Shown: positions 1 to 6,415, counted from the stretch's first letter. The stretch is 10,903 bases of DNA from Alkalibaculum bacchi (GCF_937875145.1 NZ_CALNCS010000003.1:1-10903); one strand, 5' to 3'. Numbers and translations are program-made. Notes: generated by a model from the sequence alone, not told the origin.

Positions 1-599
1 CCTGCACAGTTGATTACTACTTTTGCTTCATATATACCCTCATTTGTAGTAATTCTAAAACCTGTTTCAGTCTTTTCAATTTCTTCTACTCTATTGTTAA
101 GGGCAAGCTCTACACCATTTTCCATAGCATTTTCCATGCAGGCAATAGCTAATTCCCATGGACCAACAATACCGGCTGTTGATGCAAGAAGACCTGCTTT
201 TACCTCTTTGTTTATATTTGGTTCTCTTTCTAATATTTCTTCTCTAGTCAATCTTTGTACTGGTACACCATTTATTTTAGATCGTTCTTCTAATTCATTT
301 AGAGTCTCTATTTCCTCATCTGTCAATGCTATAGTGATGGAACCAATCTTCTTAAATGGTACATCCAGTTCCTTACAAATTTGAGGATACATAAGATTAC
401 CTTTTACATTAAATTCAGCTTTCTTTGTTCCTGGCACGGGATCGTATCCCGAATGTACAATAGCGCTATTGGCCATAGTAGTGCCATTTGCTATATCATT
501 TGCTTTTTCAAGCACAAGGACTTTTGCTTCATATTTGGATAGTTCTCTAGCAATTGAGGTACCAATAATACCAGCACCGATAACCACTACATCATACAT
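1..599 (-). CDS. FAD-dependent glycerol-3-phosphate dehydrogenase (GlpA/GlpO type), N-terminal part, runs off left edge
   Basis: The first 199 codons are present and the C-terminus lies beyond base 1. The protein opens with MYDVVVIGAGIIGTSIAREL, a Rossmann FAD-binding fold with GxGxxG at residues 8-13 and the ribose-binding acidic residue E31. It continues with TMANSAIVHSGYDP (about 41-54), which is typical of the DAO/GlpA-GlpO family. Such enzymes oxidise sn-glycerol-3-phosphate to dihydroxyacetone phosphate and reduce FAD. The start ATG (599-597) follows GGAGG at 611-607 with a 7-base gap. The gene lies directly downstream of glpP and a terminator-bearing leader, which supports the G3P assignment over other DAO-family oxidases. 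In many Clostridia the next genes are a pyridine-nucleotide-type oxidoreductase and a DUF1667 protein, which cannot be seen here. The exact subtype (GlpA, GlpD or GlpO) is uncertain because the C-terminal half is missing. Confidence 0.85.
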   Translation of the reverse strand, partial: MYDVVVIGAGIIGTSIARELSKYEAKVLVLEKANDIANGTTMANSAIVHSGYDPVPGTKKAEFNVKGNLMYPQICKELDVPFKKIGSITIALTDEEIETLNELEERSKINGVPVQRLTREEILEREPNINKEVKAGLLASTAGIVGPWELAIACMENAMENGVELALNNRVEEIEKTETGFRITTNEGIYEAKVVINCA

Positions 600-661
600 T
601 ATAATTCCTCCAAATTTATATTTTTCAGAGCTATGAAAGACTCATTCCTTTATTTTTAGAT

Positions 662-713
662 AAACAAAAAGCACATTAAACCGATTTTAATTAAAAATCG
701 ACTAATGTGCTTT
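662..713 (-). terminator. Leader intrinsic terminator, likely GlpP-controlled, upstream of the G3P dehydrogenase
   Basis: On the minus strand an 11-bp outer stem pairs 713-703 with 678-668. A 7-bp inner stem pairs 700-694 with 688-682, separated by a small internal loop, and closes on a five-base loop. A T-rich tract (670-662, TTTTT G TTT) follows at once. The hairpin lies between the promoter (about 774-746) and the start codon at 599, in the middle of a roughly 140-base leader, so it would stop the operon unless it is bypassed. GlpP proteins are known to bind such leaders in the presence of G3P and allow readthrough. GlpP-dependence here is inferred from the adjacent glpP. The same hairpin would also end any readthrough from glpP itself. 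Confidence 0.85.
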
Positions 714-745
714 CTCCCATTCTCTGCAACTATTAACTTAACTTT

Positions 746-774
746 ATTGTAGCACGATAGAAATAATACGTCAA
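746..774 (-). promoter_or_regulatory. Sigma-A promoter of the G3P dehydrogenase operon
   Basis: The minus strand carries TTGACG (774-769), a 17-base spacer and TACAAT (751-746). Each hexamer has one mismatch to the vegetative consensus. The expected transcription start is near 739-740, which gives a leader of about 140 bases that contains the terminator hairpin. Confidence 0.85.
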
Positions 775-820
775 CATTATTTGAGAAATAATTCATGATA
801 TGAAAAACAGCTCGTCTTAT

Positions 821-1381
821 TTATTCTCTATCATTTAATTTCCATAATTCACTATTCGATGTGGTCACTGCTACAGCACCTGCTTTAATTGCCTCTTCAA
901 TATCTTCAGCAGTAGTAATCAATCCCCCTGTTATAATAGGAATCTTTATATTTTCTTTTACTGTAGAAATCATCCTTGGCATTAAGCCAGGTAGAACCTC
1001 TACATAATCTGGTTTTGAGTTTTCAATGAGTCTATAACTCTTTTCTAGAGATTGACCATCAATTAAAAAGATTCTCTGAATTGCTATTTTATTTTTCTTC
1101 TTAGCCGTTTGTATGACACTAGAATGAGTAGAAATCAATCCTGCTAATTTTATATTCTGGCATAAGTATATAGCTGCATATTCATCCCTACTTAATCCCT
1201 TAATCAAGTCCACATGAATGATGATACTCTTTCTAGCCTTTTCAGCCATGGTAGAAATAGCATTTAATTGTCCAATGTGAAAATCCATAACAATGCAAAA
1301 TTCATAAGAGCTTTTTAAAAATTTTTCAAAATCCTTCATAGTTGAAATAGCCGGCAATACTTTTTGATTGATTCCTTCCAT
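821..1381 (-). CDS. glpP: Glycerol-3-phosphate responsive antiterminator GlpP
   Basis: This 186-residue protein matches GlpP of Bacillus along its whole length as I recall that sequence. Landmarks are the N-terminal LPAIST (9-14), HVDLIKGL (56-63), GLISTHSSVI (81-90), QRIFLIDGQSLEKSY (102-116), PDYVEVLPGLMP (124-135), PIITGGLI (148-155) and AGAVAVTTSNSELW (167-180). The usual family length is about 180-195 residues, so the gene is complete. GlpP is a cytoplasmic mRNA-binding regulator with a TIM-barrel-like fold; bound to G3P, it prevents termination in glp leaders. The start ATG follows AGGAGAAG with good spacing. Its immediate downstream neighbours on the same strand are a promoter, a leader terminator and a G3P dehydrogenase, which is exactly the expected target. 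Confidence 0.96.
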   Translation of the reverse strand: MEGINQKVLPAISTMKDFEKFLKSSYEFCIVMDFHIGQLNAISTMAEKARKSIIIHVDLIKGLSRDEYAAIYLCQNIKLAGLISTHSSVIQTAKKKNKIAIQRIFLIDGQSLEKSYRLIENSKPDYVEVLPGLMPRMISTVKENIKIPIITGGLITTAEDIEEAIKAGAVAVTTSNSELWKLNDRE

Positions 1382-1420
1382 ATTTCTTCTCCTATTATCT
1401 TTTTACTTTATCATGTTAAT

Positions 1421-1449
1421 TTTATAGTCCTTAGGAATCGAAAAGTCGA
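1421..1449 (-). promoter_or_regulatory. Candidate glpP promoter
   Basis: The minus strand carries TCGACT (1449-1444, 4 of 6 consensus), a 17-base spacer and TATAAA (1426-1421, 5 of 6). This would start a leader of about 33 bases before the glpP ATG. The -35 and spacer lie inside a 30-base inverted repeat. The moderate -35 match keeps confidence limited. Confidence 0.5.
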
Positions 1450-1458
1450 TTCCTAAGG
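1429..1458. repeat. Perfect 12-bp inverted repeat overlapping the likely glpP promoter
   Basis: The arms CCTTAGGAATCG (1429-1440) and CGATTCCTAAGG (1447-1458) are exact reverse complements separated by AAAAGT. Neither strand has a T-tract beside it, so it does not look like an intrinsic terminator. It may be an operator, an mRNA hairpin or the end of a dispersed repeat. A short GC-rich stretch, GGCG...CGCC at 1457-1471, abuts it. Confidence 0.7.
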
Positions 1459-1809
1459 CGCGCTGCTCGCCAAATGAAAGTTTACGCTTTTTGTATAGAT
1501 ACAACTTTAAGGTTTACTGAAAACCATCATAATCCTTGAAATTCGTCTCCTAATATTTGTTAATAATACAATTCTTGAACTGAATGATTAGGTGCTCTTT
1601 TCGTACATACAACTTCGAGGTATACTATAGATGTATATTATACAGGAATTGAATACACAAAGTAACTCTTTCCTTCACTAAAAGCTAATACTACTTTTAA
1701 AAGTTTAAATATATTTAATAATAATGCTCAAATTACGCTATTTTGAAAGAAACCTCGTAAAATTACTTTAGTTCGTAATTTATAAATATTGCAACTTTAC
1801 AATTGAAAT
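1459..1809. other. Non-coding stretch, no gene supported
   Basis: About 350 AT-rich bases hold only the degenerate repeats described separately and a weak 7-bp hairpin (1760-1766 with 1775-1781). I found no reading frame with a credible ribosome-binding site on either strand. The stretch is probably the 3' untranslated region of the gene ending at 1810 plus the glpP upstream region. Confidence 0.5.
1480..1630. repeat. Two imperfect direct repeats in the glpP upstream non-coding region
   Basis: ACAACTTTAAGGTTTACT at 1501-1518 and ACAACTTCGAGGTATACT at 1609-1626 agree at 15 of 18 positions and lie 108 bases apart. The similarity extends weakly to lower coordinates, as an AAAAAGCG-like versus AAAAGAGC-like minus-strand sequence. 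Together with the adjacent palindrome and GC-rich patch, this suggests remnants of a dispersed repeat. No transposase or target-site duplication is visible. Confidence 0.35.
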
Positions 1810-2259
1810 CTAATGTCCCCTTAAGTCAAAATCAAGTAACGAATTATTATTCCCCCAAGAATAAACGACGTAATAACCATTAAAATCAACGGTATCTTTT
1901 AAACTATCAAACTCTAAATAGCCATGTTCAATAAACTTAATTTGACTACTTTTTTGTTCAGAAACTAAATAACTCCAATCATTCTCACGATATTTCGAAT
2001 AATAATTATCTAATGCTTCCCGTGTTAATTGTGACTTAACAAGTATTGCCCCTAAATATTGCATCCCATTACCACTTCCTACAAGTTTCCCAGCTTTAGA
2101 GGTGTAATCAATGATTTCTGTATCTTCTGGTAGAGGTGTATTCCTCAGTCTTTTAGATACACTTAAAGCTATCATGTCATTTCCTACTGGAATACCGACA
2201 ATTAGTAATACTAACATTAAGGCTACTATAATCATTAGTATCTTCCCTATTTTCATCAT
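1810..2259 (-). CDS. Hypothetical membrane-anchored protein, 149 aa
   Basis: I do not recognise the family. The N-terminus (residues 1-4 short and basic, then hydrophobic about 5-27) forms a single membrane anchor or uncleaved signal. There is no lipobox cysteine. The rest (about 28-149) is hydrophilic, with aromatic and charged residues, and is probably an extracytoplasmic domain. Seen features include a polar TPLPEDTEIIDYTSKAGKLVGSGNG segment of mixed composition around 41-65 and a helix-like stretch around 77-95. Two adjacent ATGs exist. The upstream one (2259) is chosen because its GGAGAGG lies 8 bases away. The 60-aa membrane protein encoded at 2353-2535 is 93 bases upstream on the same strand and could be cotranscribed. 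Confidence 0.75.
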   Translation of the reverse strand: MMKIGKILMIIVALMLVLLIVGIPVGNDMIALSVSKRLRNTPLPEDTEIIDYTSKAGKLVGSGNGMQYLGAILVKSQLTREALDNYYSKYRENDWSYLVSEQKSSQIKFIEHGYLEFDSLKDTVDFNGYYVVYSWGNNNSLLDFDLRGH

Positions 2260-2352
2260 ACCAACTACCTCTCCTAATAAATATACTTTACCTTAAGCCA
2301 TAGATATTTCTTCTGAAGATACAATAAATCTATAATATATCACATTTTCATA

Positions 2353-2535
2353 CTAATGCGTAAAATAAGAAGAATATATTACTCCTACAATTACAACTCC
2401 AAGCAATAATCTCATCATGCTTTTAATCTGTTTCAGCGATTCCTTCTTATTCATTATTTTTCCAATAACGAGTGTTGTACCAATAAAAAGAATCCAGGTG
2501 AACACCTGCCACGAAAACCATCCTTCAAAACCCAT
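2353..2535 (-). CDS. Small membrane protein, 60 aa, unknown function
   Basis: Two hydrophobic segments are visible, at about residues 9-28 (WQVFTWILFIGTTLVIGKIM) and about 41-57 (MRLLLGVVIVGVIYSSYF). They are joined by a basic loop (NKKESLKQIK), so both ends probably face outward if the positive-inside rule holds. Translation is well supported by AGGAGG 7 bases before the ATG at 2535. I cannot assign a family. Similar size and topology occur in holin-like, toxin-like and orphan mini-membrane proteins, but nothing specific supports any of these. The gene lies between the 149-aa anchored protein and the frameshifted mini-gene on the same strand. Confidence 0.7.
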   Translation of the reverse strand: MGFEGWFSWQVFTWILFIGTTLVIGKIMNKKESLKQIKSMMRLLLGVVIVGVIYSSYFTH

Positions 2536-2719
2536 AAGATTCCTCCTATAATAGTTACAAAATACTTCTCATAATTCTACTGTGCGTTATCAAATAAAGA
2601 TGTTATTCACCAATAATCAAAAGGCATAACATGTTAATATCTGATTAAATGTCTTTTGTCCATCAACCAAATAGCTAATTATAGATAATCTTAATGGTAG
2701 GGTAAGAGCTTCTGGGATG

Positions 2720-2820
2720 TTATTTATTTTCATTTGCCTTATTCCCACCGTATTTTAAAAGCATTGCCACAAAAATGTAACCTACTGATATTGCCAGATA
2801 ATAATAAAATCGCTTTTCAC
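2720..2820 (-). pseudogene. Mini membrane-protein gene with an apparent one-base frameshift near its start
   Basis: A GTG (2820-2818) sits 7 bases after AGGAGG (2833-2828) and downstream of a consensus promoter. Read in that frame, it stops after 12 codons (VKSDFIIIWQYQ). Restoring one A to the AAAA run just after the start gives MKKRFYYYLAISVGYIFVAM followed by LLKYGGNKANENK and a stop at 2722-2720. That is a 33-residue peptide with one clear membrane helix. The downstream frame has no usable ATG, GTG or TTG of its own; only an ATT 3 bases after the ribosome-binding site is in frame. It may be a genuine decayed gene, a slippage-controlled frame or a sequencing error in a homopolymer. Confidence 0.55.
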
Positions 2821-2847
2821 AAATTTACCTCCTATAATTCACCTTAT

Positions 2848-2875
2848 ATTATAAAGTAAATTTACAACATGTCAA
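2848..2875 (-). promoter_or_regulatory. Consensus sigma-A promoter of the frameshifted mini-gene
   Basis: The minus strand carries perfect TTGACA (2875-2870), a 16-base spacer and perfect TATAAT (2853-2848). The start is predicted near 2841, a few bases upstream of AGGAGG at 2833-2828. It is the best promoter in the window. Confidence 0.88.
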
Positions 2876-2904
2876 TGCCTGTATATATTTCTCCTAAACA
2901 AGGT

Positions 2905-2939
2905 AAAAAACCACCACATCATAAATGATATGGTGGTTT
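2905..2939 (-). terminator. Intrinsic terminator of the nrdJ unit
   Basis: On the minus strand a 15-bp stem (2939-2925 with 2922-2908, one G-U wobble, very short loop) built on AAACCACCA is followed by TTTTTT (2910-2905). It lies about 130 bases beyond the nrdJ stop codon. It also insulates the promoter at 2875-2848 from nrdJ transcription. Confidence 0.9.
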
Positions 2940-3068
2940 ACTTATTAGATTATGCATATAAGCAATAGTTTACGTATGCATTTTATCTTAGTTTAGGGAT
3001 ATAACGTAGTTGTACTAGCATAGGTCAAAGTTGTGTTTCTACTCTTTCGCTTGGCTCGTTAGTTCACG
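2940..3068. other. nrdJ 3' untranslated region, nothing coding seen
   Basis: These bases lie between the nrdJ stop and its terminator. They contain a weak ATGCATA/TATGCAT inverted repeat (2952-2958 and 2975-2981) and no credible reading frame. Confidence 0.45.
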
Positions 3069-6002
3069 TCAACTACACCCTGTTGTTGTTCCACAGTCTA
3101 AACATACTTTACAGGTTCCGTTTTTTACCATACGGGCCCCACCACAGCTAGAACATGTCTCTCCGTAGATTCTTTCACCTTCAACTTCAGTTGATTCTTT
3201 TGATTTTTTTTCTTGAACTACATCTACTTCCTGGCTCATTTGGTTTACAAAGGTAAAGGTCTGTGGTTTGACTTGGCATCTGCTAAAATCTCCAAGTTCA
3301 ATGTCTATAATCTTGCTCAACAAATCAGAAATGGAGCTTGCAAATTTAATATAAGGGTGTCTGGCAACAAAACCAGATGGTTCATATTGTTGCCCTCTAA
3401 GCATTCTCGCTATTTCTTTTGGAGGAATATTGTATTGCAACATATTAGACAAAGATTTTGATAAAGATGCTAAAAGACCTTTTACAACAGTTCCTTCTTT
3501 ATCCGTAGATACAAAGACTTCTGCCATTTTTCCATCCTCATAAAAACCAAGGGTAATATATAATTCAATATCTCCGATTTTTGCAGCATGGGTACGACTA
3601 AGTCTCATGCCGCCAGGTTTTTTTCTATTCGGAACATTCTTTATACAATTGCGGCTATACTCTAATAATTCCAAATATTTGTATTCTTCTAATTGTTTTT
3701 CTTTTTCATGGCTGGTACCACTCGTTAGTGGCTGACTTACTTTACATCCATCCCTATAAATTGCGATAGCTTTAGCACCTGTTTGCCAAGCTAATTTGTG
3801 AATATTAGCCACATCATCTACCGTAGCATCATTTGGGAGATTTACGGTTTTTGATACAGATCCACTGATTAGTGGAGTAATAGTCGATACCATAAGCACA
3901 TGACCCTCTGGTCTTATCTGGTTTGCCGTATCGAAAATCTTATAATGCTCTTCTTTTAAATGAGGCGCACCTACTACGCTATCATGTTTAACTACACCGT
4001 CTCGGTCCTTTTCTAATATATAATCCATAATTTCATTGATTTCATTTTCTTTATAGCCTAAATTTTCTAAACAAATGTTTAGCACTGGATTAACCATTTC
4101 AAGACTGCTACCACCAATTAATTGTTTAAAAACAATATGGCTATAGAAAGGTTCGATTGAAGTTGCACCACAATCCATAGCTAGTGAAATGGTACCTGTT
4201 GGTGCAATAACACTGACTTGTGCATTGCGGTAGCCGTAGTTTTCACCATTTTTCAGGGCATCTTTCCATGATTGTTTTAATGTATGGCTAATATTATCTA
4301 AGTCCATTTTTCTAAGTAGAGAGTGATTGATTTCTGTTGGTTTATAATGAAGTTCTTCGTAACCACCTTCTAATACACCAGCTACCCGACTGTGATTTCT
4401 TATAACTCTTAACATGTATTCTTTGTTGACTTCATATTTTTCAAATGCGCCAACTTTTTTAGCCATGAGGGCAGAAACTGCGTAAGAAGTACCTGTCATA
4501 ATTCCTGATAGAGCTCCTACTAAATTCCTGCTCTCTTCAGAATCATAGGGTAAGCCAAAAGCTAATAGTAGAGATGATGTATTAGCAATACCTAGACCTG
4601 TGGTTCTAAACATATAGGTTTTACGTGCAATGTCTTTTGTAGGAAATTGTCCCCAATGAATGGACGCCTCTAATACAAGTTGTATTAGGCCTACTATATG
4701 TACAAACCCCTCTACATCAAATGTTTTTTCTTTGTCCTTATAAAATTTAAAAACATTGATAGATGCTAGATTACAAGAAGTATCATCTAAAAAGGCGTAT
4801 TCTGAGCAAGGATTCGTAGCATTAATGCGGTTGTACTTAGCTCCTACATTTCCATCTTCCCCAGCTGGGCAAGTATGCCAACTGTTAAACAAATCATCAA
4901 ATTGTAAGCCAGGATCTGCGCATTCCCAGGCAGCTTTATTGATTAAATCCCAAAGATAACTTACCTTTAAAGTCTTATTAACAGAGGAATCTATTCGCCC
5001 TGCAAGCTCAATTTCTACATCTGGATTTTTATCTAAGTTAAAGACACTTTTCATAAACTCTTTGTTTAGTCGAACAGAGTTGTTGCTGTTTTGACCCCCT
5101 ACCGTAGCGTAGGCTTCGCCTTCCATAGATGTGTCATAACCCATCTTGCCTAAGTCTCTAACCTTCTTTTCTTCTTTAGCCTTCCACGTAATAAAACTTT
5201 CGATTTCTGGGTGATCAATATCGTTTATCACCATTTTTGCAGCTCTTCTAGTCGTTCCACCAGATTTTATTGCCCCTGCATTTCGATCTAATCCTTGCAA
5301 AAAGCTCATCATTCCTGATGAATAACCACCATTAGATAATCTCTCGTTTAATCCTCTTATAGTAGAAAAGTTCGTTCCTACTCCAGAGCCACCTTTAAAT
5401 AATTTTGTCTCGCTAACATATTGATCTGATATAGAGTGTTCTCCTAAGAGTTTATCTTCCACAGAAAGAATAAAACACGCAGAGGCTTGAGTCCTGGTGT
5501 ATCTGTCTGGACTTTCCACTACGTTCTTTTCTTTTTCATCATAATAATAAAGCTCGTCTTTTTCACCTTTAATGCCATAACTATTATATAAACCTGTATT
5601 AAACCATTGAGGAGAATTAGGTGCCCACATTTGATTTAATAATCCGTAAACTAATTCATCGTATAGTATGCTATATTCATTCTCTGTTGAAATTACACCT
5701 TCATCCTTTAGTGCATCAACCCAAAAGCAAACCAGTCTATGTGCAACTTCTTTCATACTTCTCTCGTATCCAAATTCGTTGCTGACGCCTGTTTTTCTGA
5801 AATATTTTGTTGCAATAATATTACATGCTGTCTGACTATAGTGCTCGGGGAACTCTAAATTTTTCATATCTGCAATAACTTTGCCTGTCTTCCAATTCTT
5901 CATTAGCACATCAATGCTCTTCCAGTCAAATAAATCATAAACTGTCAGCAAGTGATCTTGTTCTAATTGTTTTGTAAATATTCTTTTAATTACCCTATCC
6001 AT
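3069..6002 (-). CDS. nrdJ: Vitamin B12-dependent (class II) ribonucleoside reductase
   Basis: This 977-residue enzyme reduces ribonucleotides to deoxyribonucleotides using an adenosylcobalamin-generated thiyl radical in the cytoplasm. It needs no oxygen, and no small subunit is encoded nearby. Visible landmarks are WAPNSPQWFNTG (126-137), QASACF with redox cysteine C176, FKGGSGVGTNFS (202-213), the active site NPCSE with N397, thiyl C399 and E401, DTSC with the partner cysteine C410, and the phosphate-binding PTGTISLAMDCG (601-612). The 11-residue spacing between C399 and C410 is the one known for class II enzymes. Residues about 790-905 form a TSCPD-like region. The tail (950-976) has CxxC, CxxCxxC and a final TGCS, which is the zinc-ribbon/redox tail of large clostridial NrdJ proteins. 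No ATP cone is evident at the N-terminus. The ATG at 6002 is the only suitable in-frame start, although AGGAGG is 14 bases away. Confidence 0.97.
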   Translation of the reverse strand: MDRVIKRIFTKQLEQDHLLTVYDLFDWKSIDVLMKNWKTGKVIADMKNLEFPEHYSQTACNIIATKYFRKTGVSNEFGYERSMKEVAHRLVCFWVDALKDEGVISTENEYSILYDELVYGLLNQMWAPNSPQWFNTGLYNSYGIKGEKDELYYYDEKEKNVVESPDRYTRTQASACFILSVEDKLLGEHSISDQYVSETKLFKGGSGVGTNFSTIRGLNERLSNGGYSSGMMSFLQGLDRNAGAIKSGGTTRRAAKMVINDIDHPEIESFITWKAKEEKKVRDLGKMGYDTSMEGEAYATVGGQNSNNSVRLNKEFMKSVFNLDKNPDVEIELAGRIDSSVNKTLKVSYLWDLINKAAWECADPGLQFDDLFNSWHTCPAGEDGNVGAKYNRINATNPCSEYAFLDDTSCNLASINVFKFYKDKEKTFDVEGFVHIVGLIQLVLEASIHWGQFPTKDIARKTYMFRTTGLGIANTSSLLLAFGLPYDSEESRNLVGALSGIMTGTSYAVSALMAKKVGAFEKYEVNKEYMLRVIRNHSRVAGVLEGGYEELHYKPTEINHSLLRKMDLDNISHTLKQSWKDALKNGENYGYRNAQVSVIAPTGTISLAMDCGATSIEPFYSHIVFKQLIGGSSLEMVNPVLNICLENLGYKENEINEIMDYILEKDRDGVVKHDSVVGAPHLKEEHYKIFDTANQIRPEGHVLMVSTITPLISGSVSKTVNLPNDATVDDVANIHKLAWQTGAKAIAIYRDGCKVSQPLTSGTSHEKEKQLEEYKYLELLEYSRNCIKNVPNRKKPGGMRLSRTHAAKIGDIELYITLGFYEDGKMAEVFVSTDKEGTVVKGLLASLSKSLSNMLQYNIPPKEIARMLRGQQYEPSGFVARHPYIKFASSISDLLSKIIDIELGDFSRCQVKPQTFTFVNQMSQEVDVVQEKKSKESTEVEGERIYGETCSSCGGARMVKNGTCKVCLDCGTTTGCS

Positions 6003-6019
6003 ATTCGAAACATCTACCT

Positions 6020-6066
6020 CCTCTATATATTGTATCTGGAATACTCATCATACCATACATATGGTA
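6020..6066 (-). promoter_or_regulatory. Candidate NrdR box pair upstream of nrdJ
   Basis: On the minus strand, 6035-6020 reads ATACAATATATAGAGG. Its core CAATATATAG fits the known NrdR core CwATATaTwG exactly. A second, weaker dyad, TACCATA CA TATGGTA on the plus strand (6051-6066), is centred 31-32 bases away, the helical spacing typical of paired NrdR boxes. The second box matches the core poorly (about 7 of 10 in the best register). The first box overlaps the end of the ribosome-binding site, which is unusual. Treat this as tentative. Confidence 0.35.
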
Positions 6067-6074
6067 CTTCTGGA

Positions 6075-6116
6075 CATAAAAAATTGATTTAGAACAAATA
6101 TTCTAAATCAATTTTT
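6075..6116 (-). terminator. Intrinsic terminator after the DUF1540 gene
   Basis: A perfect 16-bp stem (6079-6094 with 6101-6116) with a six-base loop is followed on the minus strand by a run of T (6083-6078, partly within the stem). It lies 79 bases beyond the DUF1540 stop and before nrdJ, so it separates the two units. The stem is AT-rich. A T-tract also follows on the plus strand, but no plus-strand gene needs it. Confidence 0.75.
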
Positions 6117-6194
6117 CTTTGCCTAACCTATTATATACTATAAAGATTTTATTATCAATCTTCAACTCATATAGGTTTATTCTTTTTTTAAGAT

Positions 6195-6359
6195 TTACCT
6201 AAGTTCGCTTTCAAAGCTATGGCAATCTGTTTCTTTTTGATTTCTTGCCTGAGCTGCATTTTTTGTGACTTGAATTTTATCAAGTGAACAATAATCCTGG
6301 TTTTTAGCGTGATATTTACATTCTTCAACTGTACATCCGATACTGTTGTTTATTTTCAT
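6195..6359 (-). CDS. DUF1540 domain protein, 54 aa
   Basis: The peptide begins MKINNSIGCTVEECKYHAKN and ends in a DCHSFESELR-type tail. It fits the DUF1540 pattern: C9, C14, C24 and C46, in the order CTVEEC, YC, and TDC followed by an aromatic residue. These four conserved cysteines suggest metal binding, but the function of the family is not established. There is no membrane segment or signal. Translation is well supported: GGAGGTGA (6372-6365) lies 5 bases before the ATG at 6359. The gene has its own promoter candidates (6381-6415) and terminator (6079-6116), so it is monocistronic. An overlapping sigma-G-like -10 element hints at forespore expression. Confidence 0.9.
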   Translation of the reverse strand: MKINNSIGCTVEECKYHAKNQDYCSLDKIQVTKNAAQARNQKETDCHSFESELR

Positions 6360-6380
6360 TATAGTCACCTCCAATTCTCT

Positions 6381-6415
6381 ATTGTAGTATGACTATTTTT
6401 TATGTAAATTATTCT
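6381..6415 (-). promoter_or_regulatory. Overlapping promoter candidates for the DUF1540 gene (sigma-A and sigma-G-like)
   Basis: On the minus strand, TTTACA (6408-6403), a 16-base spacer and TACAAT (6386-6381) form a good vegetative promoter. Overlapping it, AGAATA (6415-6410), an 18-base spacer and CATACTA (6391-6385) resemble the forespore sigma-F/G class, whose -10 is CATnnTA. Both use nearly the same start site. The sequence alone cannot say which is used. Confidence 0.55.

Noticed and set aside
10..384. Open frame of 124 codons on the plus strand
   Set aside because: It lies antisense to the G3P dehydrogenase, whose Rossmann motif and ribosome-binding site are convincing. The plus-strand frame has neither.
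2281..2352. Terminator or promoter between the 60-aa and 149-aa genes
   Set aside because: No stem with a T-tract is visible, and the TATTATAG-type -10 candidates lack a -35 at acceptable spacing.
3213..4959. Plus-strand open frames at 3213-3461 and 4756-4959
   Set aside because: Both are antisense shadows within nrdJ, without ribosome-binding sites or recognisable motifs.
6029..6034. TACAAT (minus strand) as the -10 of nrdJ
   Set aside because: Transcription would begin at the ribosome-binding site itself, leaving no leader, and no -35 is present 17 bases upstream.
6003..6080. Cobalamin riboswitch controlling the B12-dependent reductase
   Set aside because: Only about 75 bases separate the upstream terminator from nrdJ. 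That is far too short for the B12 aptamer, and no B12-box-like conserved segment is seen.
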